Shown here piece after piece: positions 1 through 6,491 of a DNA stretch of 7,754 bases. Position 1 is the stretch's first letter, and each line of letters starts with the position of its first letter. The DNA comes from Planctomycetaceae bacterium (GTDB taxonomy: Bacteria; Planctomycetota; Planctomycetia; Pirellulales; Pirellulaceae). Location of the stretch: assembly GCA_002685655.1 (NCBI GenBank), contig NYXM01000035.1:1-7754 (forward strand). Reading direction: 5' to 3'. Position numbers and translations under genes: made by a program. The notes beneath the pieces were generated by a model. That model was not told the DNA's origin, ran no database searches, and saw only the letters and a list, made by a program, of their open reading frames with translations.

Positions 1-9
1 GGCCATAAC

Positions 10-14
10 AGGAG
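10..14 (+). promoter_or_regulatory. Ribosome binding site for the first signal peptidase gene
   Basis: AGGAG lies six bases before the GTG at 21. It supports this non-ATG start, which is needed to include the membrane anchor upstream of the catalytic serine. Confidence 0.7.
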
Positions 15-20
15 ACACAG

Positions 21-1301
21 GTGAATCGGCGCCGTCATTCGTTGCTGATCTTCTTTACGGGCCTGCTATTCGGTCTGGCGATCGCGCGCATTTTCTGTTG
101 GCAAGGTGTCGTCGCGCCAATCCACGTCGTGAGTGGATCCATGGTTCCCACGCTGCGAGGCCCTCACTTTGCTGTCGTTTGTGAAGACTGCGAGTTTTCA
201 TTTCAATGTGATGCGACATCTGCGCCAGAGACCGGCGATGCTGTTTGTCCAAACTGTGGTTTTTCAGGCAACCCACTCACGCAACGGCAGCTCCGCCTCG
301 GGCAGCGCGTGGTGATCGACCGCTTTCCGTATCTGCTACGAATGCCGCGTCGATGGGACCTGGTCGCCTTCCAAGATCCGCTGGTGCCCGCTGCCAAGGC
401 AGTTAAGCGCGTGGTCGGACTGCCGGGAGAGACCGTTGGGATTCGGCAAGGCGACTTGTTTGTCGACGGACAGATCGTGCGTAAGCCAATCGATGTGCAA
501 CGGTCGATGGCGGTGTTGGTCCATGATGATCTGTTTCGACCGGCACGTACCCGTGACCTGCCGTTGCGGTGGGATGCCGCGCAAGAACAGAGTGGATGGG
601 AATCTAGCGCAACGGGCTATCAATTCTTGCCGAGGGCCAACGCAGGCCAGGTCGACTGGCTGAAGTATCGCAGCTGGCGGTGCTTTGCGTCTCCACTGGA
701 GCGTTCCGAAGAGACACCGGTACTTGACCACTACGGCTACAATCAGAACACCTCGCGCGAACTCCACGCAGTGGGCGATCTTACGCTGTCCTGCCGTGTC
801 CGATGGTCGAGCCCGAGCCGGCTTTGGTTGAGCGTGCGGGACGGCCGTGACTCGTTCGAAGTCGAACTCGACCGCGGGCGGCATACCGCAACGTTGCGGC
901 GAGAGGACGTTGTCATCGGTAACCGCTTTTGCTCCCTCACGGACGCCTGTAATCTCGAATTCGGGATCTGTGACCGGCAAGTATTTCTAACCGTCAATCG
1001 TCGCGTGGCGTTTCGCGAATCGTTTGAACCTAGCGAGCGACTGCGGCAACCGACTGCAAGCCCGCTAGCATTGGGTGGCGACCGGGGTGAGCTGATGATC
1101 GGGGATCTGAAAGTCTATCGAGATGTCTACTATCTGGAGCCACACGGGCGGAGCCAGGACTGGACAATGCGGACGCAGCCTGAGGGTCGCGAGATTTTGG
1201 TCTTGGGCGACAATGTGCCAATCTCGCGTGACAGTCGCCGCTGGTCATCCACCGGGCTCTCGCATAAGTCCTTAATTGGCAGGGTCTTGATGCCGTTCTG
1301 A
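21..1301 (+). CDS. lepB: Signal peptidase I paralog with zinc-ribbon-like and LamG-like inserts (426 aa)
   Basis: Probable membrane-bound type I signal peptidase (S26 family), which cleaves signal peptides from proteins exported by Sec or Tat, on the outer face of the inner membrane. One N-terminal membrane segment lies at about residues 7-26. The serine box is SGSMVPTL, with nucleophile Ser40. The lysine box is VKRVVGLPGE, with general base Lys129. The last conserved box is GDNVPISRDSRRW at 396-408. Two inserts are unlike the ~320-residue E. coli enzyme: two CxxC pairs (C54/C57 and C76/C79) between the serine and lysine boxes, and about 230 residues between the lysine and GDN boxes, whose second half (about 250-372) reads as a LamG/ConA-like beta-sandwich. 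The start is a GTG preceded by AGGAG at 10-14. The first in-frame ATG encodes Met41, inside the active site, so it cannot be the start. It is clearly paralogous to the next gene. Catalytic activity is inferred from the intact dyad; substrates are unknown. Confidence 0.88.
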   Translation: MNRRRHSLLIFFTGLLFGLAIARIFCWQGVVAPIHVVSGSMVPTLRGPHFAVVCEDCEFSFQCDATSAPETGDAVCPNCGFSGNPLTQRQLRLGQRVVIDRFPYLLRMPRRWDLVAFQDPLVPAAKAVKRVVGLPGETVGIRQGDLFVDGQIVRKPIDVQRSMAVLVHDDLFRPARTRDLPLRWDAAQEQSGWESSATGYQFLPRANAGQVDWLKYRSWRCFASPLERSEETPVLDHYGYNQNTSRELHAVGDLTLSCRVRWSSPSRLWLSVRDGRDSFEVELDRGRHTATLRREDVVIGNRFCSLTDACNLEFGICDRQVFLTVNRRVAFRESFEPSERLRQPTASPLALGGDRGELMIGDLKVYRDVYYLEPHGRSQDWTMRTQPEGREILVLGDNVPISRDSRRWSSTGLSHKSLIGRVLMPF

Positions 1302-1329
1302 ATGCCTGCGCGTGCTAAGCATCGCTAAG

Positions 1330-1363
1330 TCGCCGTGGCTCAAGTATCGGCGAATCTTTTTTT
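1330..1363 (+). terminator. Candidate Rho-independent terminator after the first signal peptidase gene
   Basis: TCGCCG (1330-1335) and CGGCGA (1348-1353) can form a six-base-pair stem around a 12-base loop, followed after three bases by seven T residues (1357-1363). It starts 28 bases after the stop codon, where a terminator would be expected. The stem is short and the loop long, so strength is uncertain. If it works, the second peptidase gene must have its own promoter in 1364-1510. A TATATT at 1368-1373 could be a -10 element, but I see no matching -35 element. Confidence 0.4.
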
Positions 1364-1457
1364 CGGCTATATTCTCGGCACCAGCGGCGAATACTGGAGT
1401 AGTCCACTGATGGAGTAGCCCACGCGGTCGCGCCATTGTGTCCGCCCCTACCTTTTT

Positions 1458-1472
1458 TGACCGCCGTGGTCA
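1458..1472. repeat. Small inverted repeat upstream of the second signal peptidase gene
   Basis: TGACC (1458-1462) and GGTCA (1468-1472) are perfect inverted arms around GCCGT, directly after a run of T residues. It lies about 50 bases before the ATG at 1521. It could be a protein-binding site or a weak mRNA hairpin, but five-base arms are also common by chance. Confidence 0.2.
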
Positions 1473-1520
1473 TCATTTGCAAACCGAGCCGTTCGCCGCG
1501 GTTTCATCACGAGGAAGTTC

Positions 1521-3308
1521 ATGAATCGAGGACGAGCCGCCGCCGTAGCGACCCGTAGCCGTTCGTCGTCACCTGCGGCCCAGGCGAGCGCCACAGCCCC
1601 AGAAATTCAGACGACCCGCGAGACGATCGAGTCTGTCGTTGTCGCTGTTGTCCTGGCGTTCCTTTTTCGTGCGTTCGTTGCTGAGGCCTTTGTGATCCCC
1701 ACCGGTTCGATGGCACCGACGTTGCAGGGTCGCCACTTGGACATCTATTGCGACCAATGCGGTCATCGTTTTCAGACAGGCGCCAGCTCTGAGAACTATT
1801 CGCCATCACACCATGATTTCAAACTTGTGGAGGACGTCACATGTCCCGTCTGTCGGTACACAATACAACTCGATCGCAGCTCGCCCAATTCGTTGTTTCT
1901 GGGACGGGGCAATACGGACGCGTTTAATGGCGACCGTATTCTGGTGAGCAAATTTGCTTACCAGCTTGCAGATCCGAAGCGCTGGGATGTGATCGTATTC
2001 AAATATCCAGGCAATGCCAAACAGAACTACATCAAGCGACTGGTCGGACTGCCCGGTGAGACGATTCGGATTCACCATGGCGATGTGTTTGTGCGAACGT
2101 CAGAAGAAGAAGAGTTTCGAATTGCACGCAAGCCGGCGGACAAAGTGAAGGCCATGTTGCAGTTGGTGGACGATACCGCCAATATCGCCCAACTGCTCCA
2201 AACGGTCGGCTGGCCATCTCGCTGGAGCCAGGAGCCTGCGGTGCAAGACGGCAATCAATGGGTCCGTAGCGATAACGGATCGCAATTTCGCGTGGCCGCA
2301 GGCAACGAAGAGTCCTGGCTGCGCTATCAGCACCGCGTTCCATGGCCGAGCGACTGGGATGAGATGCACCAGACCGGGGAACTGCCGGAACGCCACATTG
2401 ATGGCATCGATGGTCAGTTGATCATGGACTACTATCCGTACAACGATTCCAATGCGCACTACGTTAGGTTTCCCGGGAGTCTCGTGCCTAGTCAGATGGG
2501 TTCGGCTTGGGTAGGTGATTTAGCAATTGAGAGCAACGTGGTGGTGAAAAGCGATGACGGGCACTTGCTGCTCAAACTTGTCGAGGGCGGTACGGTGTTT
2601 GATTGCCGCATTGATGTCAGCACAGGCGAAGCAACACTGACGATTGACAACGGAAACGCCCCATTCGTTAGCGACGATGGGCAAACCGCCAAGGTCGCGA
2701 CGGCGGAAACCAAGCTACGGGGGGCAGGAACTTACCGCCTGCGGTTTGCCAACGTTGACGACAAGTTATTCTTGTGGATCAACGAACGTTCAATCGAATT
2801 CGACGTTCCGACGACATTTGCGCGCGGCGCGAGCCAACGGCCAAAATGGACGTCTGAGAATCCTCTCGATCGGGCACCGATTGGAATTGGCGGCCAGAAC
2901 ATCGAAATGCAGGTCACGCGTCTGAAAGTCTTGCGAGATATCTACTATTTGGCGCTGGAAACGGCACAGGCACCTCCCAGGATTGAGTACGAATCGTACA
3001 TTTCGACGGAAGACCTGAAGGCCGTGATAACAGATCCTCGCCAATGGGCAACGACCAAATTGTTTGCCTCGCGTCGTGATGTGGAATTTGAACTGGATGA
3101 GGATCAGTTTTTTCCCATGGGCGACAACAGCCCACAAAGCAAGGATGCGCGGCTGTGGTCGACCACTGGAAATAGCCTAACCGGCTACGATGATCCGCCA
3201 CCGTACGTCGAGCGACGGTACTTGATCGGCAAAGCCTTGTTGATCTACTGGCCGCACGCTTGGAGGCCATTTTGGCCGAACTTTTCCCGCATGGGGACGA
3301 TCCGATAA
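1521..3308 (+). CDS. lepB: Signal peptidase I, enlarged form with zinc-ribbon-like and LamG-like inserts (595 aa)
   Basis: Type I signal peptidase (S26), expected to sit in the inner membrane with its active site outside and to remove signal peptides. A cytoplasmic, Arg/Ser/Ala-rich tail (1-36) precedes one membrane segment (about 37-58). The serine box is PTGSMAPTL with Ser63. The lysine box is YIKRLVGLPGE with Lys172. The last box is MGDNSPQSKDARLW at 533-546, followed by a Trp-rich C-terminus. The protein is nearly twice the length of E. coli LepB because of inserts: two CxxC pairs (C77/C80 and C108/C111), then about 350 residues between the lysine and GDN boxes. The part at about 330-477 resembles a LamG/ConA sandwich and matches the first peptidase, for example RLKVLRDIYYL here against DLKVYRDVYYL there. 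The ATG has GAGGAA at 1511-1516. Its more complete boxes suggest this is the housekeeping copy, which is inference. The ABC ATPase gene follows closely. Confidence 0.93.
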   Translation: MNRGRAAAVATRSRSSSPAAQASATAPEIQTTRETIESVVVAVVLAFLFRAFVAEAFVIPTGSMAPTLQGRHLDIYCDQCGHRFQTGASSENYSPSHHDFKLVEDVTCPVCRYTIQLDRSSPNSLFLGRGNTDAFNGDRILVSKFAYQLADPKRWDVIVFKYPGNAKQNYIKRLVGLPGETIRIHHGDVFVRTSEEEEFRIARKPADKVKAMLQLVDDTANIAQLLQTVGWPSRWSQEPAVQDGNQWVRSDNGSQFRVAAGNEESWLRYQHRVPWPSDWDEMHQTGELPERHIDGIDGQLIMDYYPYNDSNAHYVRFPGSLVPSQMGSAWVGDLAIESNVVVKSDDGHLLLKLVEGGTVFDCRIDVSTGEATLTIDNGNAPFVSDDGQTAKVATAETKLRGAGTYRLRFANVDDKLFLWINERSIEFDVPTTFARGASQRPKWTSENPLDRAPIGIGGQNIEMQVTRLKVLRDIYYLALETAQAPPRIEYESYISTEDLKAVITDPRQWATTKLFASRRDVEFELDEDQFFPMGDNSPQSKDARLWSTTGNSLTGYDDPPPYVERRYLIGKALLIYWPHAWRPFWPNFSRMGTIR

Positions 3309-3355
3309 CATCGTTGGCGAGGGCCGATGGAGCGCCCTCATACTCCAATCGTCAT

Positions 3356-3360
3356 GGAGG
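3356..3360 (+). promoter_or_regulatory. Ribosome binding site that sets the lptB start
   Basis: GGAGG lies eight bases before the ATG at 3369. This favours that start over in-frame ATGs at 3327 and 3354. The resulting protein begins MSLLEARGLVKSF, which fits the usual LptB N-terminus. Confidence 0.7.
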
Positions 3361-3368
3361 ACAAACGG

Positions 3369-4190
3369 ATGTCACTTCTGGAAGCTCGCGGGCTGGTCAA
3401 GTCATTCCGTTCCAACCGCGTTGTTGATGGTGTTGATCTGCGCGTCGACAAAGGCGAAATCGTTGGGCTGCTCGGCCCCAATGGTGCGGGGAAGACCACG
3501 ACATTTCGGATGATTTGCGGGCTCATCCAGCCCAACGCCGGTCAGGTCTTTCTGGGTGAAACCGAAGTGACCAAATGGCCCATGTATCGCCGTTGTCGGG
3601 ATGGCCAGATGGGCTACCTCGCTCAGGAGTCCAGCATCTTTGGCAAGCTGACGACCGAACAGAATCTGTATTGTGTGATGGAACTGCTGAAGTTTGGTCG
3701 CCGCGCGCGGCGGGACCGGTGTAACGAACTGTTGGAGCAGTTCAAGATCACGAAGATCCGCAAGTCAAGGGCCGGTAAGTTATCAGGTGGCGAACGCCGA
3801 CGGCTGGAGATCGCTCGGAGCCTGGTCGCGGATCCGAAGATCATCATGCTGGACGAACCGTTTGCCGGGATCGACCCAGTCACGGTTCAGAATATTCAGT
3901 CGATTATTCGTGACCTTTGCGCGACTGGGATCTCGATTTTGATCACCGATCACGCGGCGCGAGAGATCCTGCAAGTGACCGACCGCTGCTATGTGATCAA
4001 CAAGGGAACCGTTCTATGCGAAGGGTCGCCGGAAGATGTGAAGCAGCATCCGGAAGTGCGTCGGATCTACCTCGGTGACATCGACGGCGAGCACGCGGAA
4101 CTGCCCCCGCCTCACATGTTGAAAGCTCCAGCCCGACGCGACGATCTCTCGACTGTGCAGCCGCGACGCGTCACACGTCGCACGGAATGA
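3369..4190 (+). CDS. lptB: LptB-type ABC transporter ATPase (lipopolysaccharide export)
   Basis: Cytoplasmic ATPase predicted to hydrolyse ATP as a dimer and drive LptFG-mediated extraction of lipopolysaccharide, or a similar glycolipid, from the inner membrane. Positions for the 273-residue product: Walker A GPNGAGKT (36-43), Q-loop in AQESSIF (Gln86), signature LSGGERRR (138-145), Walker B IIMLDEP with catalytic Glu163, and switch His195 in ITDHAAREIL. The string EPFAGIDP and the YLG at 234-236 are typical of LptB rather than of amino-acid ABC ATPases such as LivG/LivF, the nearest alternative. E. coli LptB ends a few residues after YLG; this one has about 37 more, rich in Pro and Arg. The start at 3369 was chosen on its ribosome site and homology; an upstream ATG at 3327 would add 14 residues. 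It lies 60 bases after the second signal peptidase gene with no terminator seen, so co-transcription is likely. No lptA, lptC, lptF or lptG is in the window. Confidence 0.9.
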   Translation: MSLLEARGLVKSFRSNRVVDGVDLRVDKGEIVGLLGPNGAGKTTTFRMICGLIQPNAGQVFLGETEVTKWPMYRRCRDGQMGYLAQESSIFGKLTTEQNLYCVMELLKFGRRARRDRCNELLEQFKITKIRKSRAGKLSGGERRRLEIARSLVADPKIIMLDEPFAGIDPVTVQNIQSIIRDLCATGISILITDHAAREILQVTDRCYVINKGTVLCEGSPEDVKQHPEVRRIYLGDIDGEHAELPPPHMLKAPARRDDLSTVQPRRVTRRTE

Positions 4191-4278
4191 ACCGGCGCGG
4201 CGACACTTTAGAATTCCGCCATGATTGAGATCAGCGTGCGGCGCGGGTACGCTAGGCTGAGTTTGCGGGTGCTCGAAT

Positions 4279-4304
4279 CGCTGGCGCAGGTGCTTGCGCC
4301 AGCG
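4279..4304 (+). repeat. Perfect 10-bp hairpin between lptB and the symporter gene
   Basis: CGCTGGCGCA (4279-4288) and TGCGCCAGCG (4295-4304) are perfect inverted arms around a six-base loop. The stem is GC-rich and should be very stable in RNA. It lies about 90 bases after the lptB stop and 100 bases before the chosen symporter start. No T-run follows, so it is not a textbook Rho-independent terminator. It could protect the 3' end of the upstream mRNA, pause transcription, or act in the symporter leader. It also argues that 4221-4403, although open in the symporter frame, is leader rather than coding sequence. Confidence 0.6.
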
Positions 4305-4403
4305 GGGCCTTGCCTTGTCAAAGACGGATCCGCATCCAAAAACCGCACAGGGCTCCGCTCTCATGCCCTTCGCACGTTCGAACTTTATGCCCGCGCAGTC
4401 GCC

Positions 4404-6308
4404 ATGTTACTTGCTTTGCATCCAGTCGATTACGTCGTCGTGGCGCTGCTGTTGGGCGTACTGTTGACAATTGGTGTCGCAGTTCGACGGCTGCGTCCAA
4501 CCACCTCTGAGTTCTTGCTGGCGAACAAGAGCCTGTCGGCGATGTCTGCAGGGTTGTCGATCACGGCCACACTCGTTCCTGGATTCAGTGCTGTCGGTTC
4601 GATGCTCCTGGGGCTCAGCTTGATTGGGCTGCCAGGGCAGGTTTACGACGCTGGACTCAGACTGCTGGTGATCCCGCTGGGGATGTGGCTAGCCGTTCCT
4701 CTCGTGTGGCGATACGTTCTTCCGCTCTATCAGGGGCTTGGGTTGACGTCAGTCTACGAGTACCTCGAAATGCGTTTCGATCGGCGGACTCGAACACTGG
4801 CCAGCATCGTGTTCCTGTTTTGGCGGGTGTTCTGGGTCGCCGGCGTGTTGGCGCTGGGGTGCCATATGCTTGTGACGGTGACGGGGTTGGCCATTCCAGT
4901 GTGGGCGCTAATTGTCTTATTGGGGACCGCGACGACATCGTACACATTCCTGGGAGGCATCAGGGCAGTTGTCTGGGCCGATGTAATCCAGTTAGCCGTG
5001 ATGGGATGTGCCGTGGTCGTGTTGGTGCTCAGTGTTTGGATGGCCTTGGAGGGGGGCGCGGGGCGCGTATGGCACGTGGCCGAGTCGCTGGAGCGAAACC
5101 GGATCCTGCAACCGACGGACGATGGACACGCGACGTGGTTGCAGTGGGGCACCGTCCCGCACGCCATGTTGGCCGTGCTGGCATTTTTTGTCGCCGATCA
5201 AGTCACCGTGCAGCGGCTACTGGCCGTAAGAGACGTGAAAGTCGCCCGACAAGCCTTCATGGTAGGTTGCACGTCGTTGACGATCATCGTGCTGCTGCTG
5301 ACGTACTTGGGACTTGCGTTGCTGGCGTTCTATCACGACCATTCTGAGCTACTGCGCGCCAAGTGGATCACCAATGTCGATCCCGCGACACGTCATTCGC
5401 TGGTCTCTGCAGAAGACGGGCGACCGGCTCTGGACTGGGACGATCCCTCCGCGCGCGTCGATGCCCAGAACATCCGGGCCTTAGTTGACCAGCGACGAAT
5501 CATTCGTCCCAACAGTCGGGACGCCATCGATGATGCGGACGGATTGCTGGACCAGAACGCCATCGAGGGATTGCGCGTGCTTCAGCTCTTGACGCGCTAT
5601 CCTCCCAGAGCTGACATGCGTCGCGGCGAAGTGGTCTTGCACACACGTGCAAACGACGAGTTGTTGCCCTGGTACATCACAACACAACTACCTTGGGGAC
5701 TTGTTGGACTCGCAGTTGCGGCCGTTCTTGCAGCGATCATGTCCTCTGTGGATTCGGGTTTGCTGGCACTGGGCTGTATCGTGGCAACCCGTGCCCGGGT
5801 ATCGATGGATGCGGATTCGACGCGCGATGCACCTGACCGCTATACACCGACTACCATTCTGGCGTTTGGGATTATCGTCACCGCCGGGGCGATCCTGATG
5901 GTTGTGGCCATCGATGTTTTTCGTGCCTTAATCATGGTCACTGGCACGCTGGGTGGACCGTTGTTGGCGGTGTTTTTGTTGGGGATCTTCACGCGGCGAA
6001 CCAATCCGACGGGCGCGCGAATCGGCTTGATTGCCGGCATTGTCCTGACCGGTTGGCTCACCTGTTCCAGCGCGATTGCAAGTCTCGCCTGGGCTTGGCC
6101 GCTGGACCAGCCTATCGGCACGAGTTGGGCCCTAACGATCGGTGTCATGTTGACACTGATCAGTGGTTATGCGGCGAGCTTCTGTGTGGGCACCCGCTCG
6201 CCCGTTGACGACCTTCGTGGCCTGGTGTGTGGGATTGGCCAACTAGGAGAACCTGACCAAGAGGTGGTTCTTAGGATCAAGCTGCCGCATTCAAGACGCT
6301 GGAAGTGA
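4404..6308 (+). CDS. Sodium:solute symporter family (SSF/SLC5) permease with long extra loop
   Basis: Polytopic inner-membrane protein of the SSF family, predicted to take up an organic solute or anion with sodium; the substrate cannot be read from sequence. The 634-residue product has about 13 hydrophobic segments. Family marks include an early PVDY near the N-terminus, LTSVYEYLEMRFDRRTR (114-130), the signature region TSYTFLGGIRAVVWADVIQ (178-196), and AAIMSSVDSGLLAL (443-456). The Ser447-Ser448 pair there matches the sodium-site serines of vSGLT-type transporters. Residues 311-421 (bases 5334-5666) form a hydrophilic, Asp/Arg-rich stretch where relatives usually have a much shorter loop. 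The frame is open back to an ATG at 4221, but the extra 61 residues look neither like a membrane segment nor a signal peptide and cover the 4279-4304 hairpin, so the ATG at 4404 (MLLALHPVDY) is preferred. No clear ribosome site precedes either start. Similarity is closer to the SLC5A6/A8-like branch, tentatively. Confidence 0.88.
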   Translation: MLLALHPVDYVVVALLLGVLLTIGVAVRRLRPTTSEFLLANKSLSAMSAGLSITATLVPGFSAVGSMLLGLSLIGLPGQVYDAGLRLLVIPLGMWLAVPLVWRYVLPLYQGLGLTSVYEYLEMRFDRRTRTLASIVFLFWRVFWVAGVLALGCHMLVTVTGLAIPVWALIVLLGTATTSYTFLGGIRAVVWADVIQLAVMGCAVVVLVLSVWMALEGGAGRVWHVAESLERNRILQPTDDGHATWLQWGTVPHAMLAVLAFFVADQVTVQRLLAVRDVKVARQAFMVGCTSLTIIVLLLTYLGLALLAFYHDHSELLRAKWITNVDPATRHSLVSAEDGRPALDWDDPSARVDAQNIRALVDQRRIIRPNSRDAIDDADGLLDQNAIEGLRVLQLLTRYPPRADMRRGEVVLHTRANDELLPWYITTQLPWGLVGLAVAAVLAAIMSSVDSGLLALGCIVATRARVSMDADSTRDAPDRYTPTTILAFGIIVTAGAILMVVAIDVFRALIMVTGTLGGPLLAVFLLGIFTRRTNPTGARIGLIAGIVLTGWLTCSSAIASLAWAWPLDQPIGTSWALTIGVMLTLISGYAASFCVGTRSPVDDLRGLVCGIGQLGEPDQEVVLRIKLPHSRRWK

Positions 6309-6415
6309 CGCTCGGTAACCGCTTTCGATGTTTGCCAAGCGTCCTACGGAACAACCCCCTGAAAGCTCGTATCAGGTCTTTCTCTACAGGTGAGTCGAGT
6401 TTTCAGCGACGGGCA

Positions 6416-6490
6416 CCGACCGCAAGTTGGTCGGGGAGCGGAGGTCGCCGCATCGGAGCGATAGCTCGCGTTGGTCTGAGGCACAGCCTC
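6416..6490. terminator. Cluster of short hairpins between convergent genes, possible bidirectional terminator
   Basis: The 183-base gap between the symporter and FHA stop codons holds three short inverted repeats: CCGACC/GGTCGG (6416-6421 and 6429-6434), GAGC/GCTC (6456-6459 and 6464-6467), and GAGGC/GCCTC (6478-6482 and 6486-6490). Position between convergent genes suggests transcription ends here. None has a strong T-run on either strand, so factor-dependent termination is equally possible. I see no gene in this gap. Confidence 0.3.
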
Positions 6491-6491
6491 G

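Noticed and set aside
336..980. 214-codon open frame on the minus strand, antisense to the first signal peptidase gene
   Set aside because: It lies entirely opposite a gene with clear S26 motifs, has no recognisable domain, and is a typical GC-rich shadow frame.
1368..1373. TATATT as a -10 promoter element for the second signal peptidase gene
   Set aside because: No recognisable -35 element at suitable spacing, so it is mentioned only in the terminator entry and not called as a promoter.
4221..4403. N-terminal extension of the symporter frame from the ATG at 4221
   Set aside because: The 61 extra residues do not resemble SSF N-termini, have no ribosome site, and overlap a strong hairpin. 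The start at 4404 gives the expected family N-terminus.
4685..5347. 220-codon open frame on the plus strand inside the symporter gene
   Set aside because: Low-complexity Arg/Gly/Val-rich translation in another frame of a clearly real membrane-protein gene.
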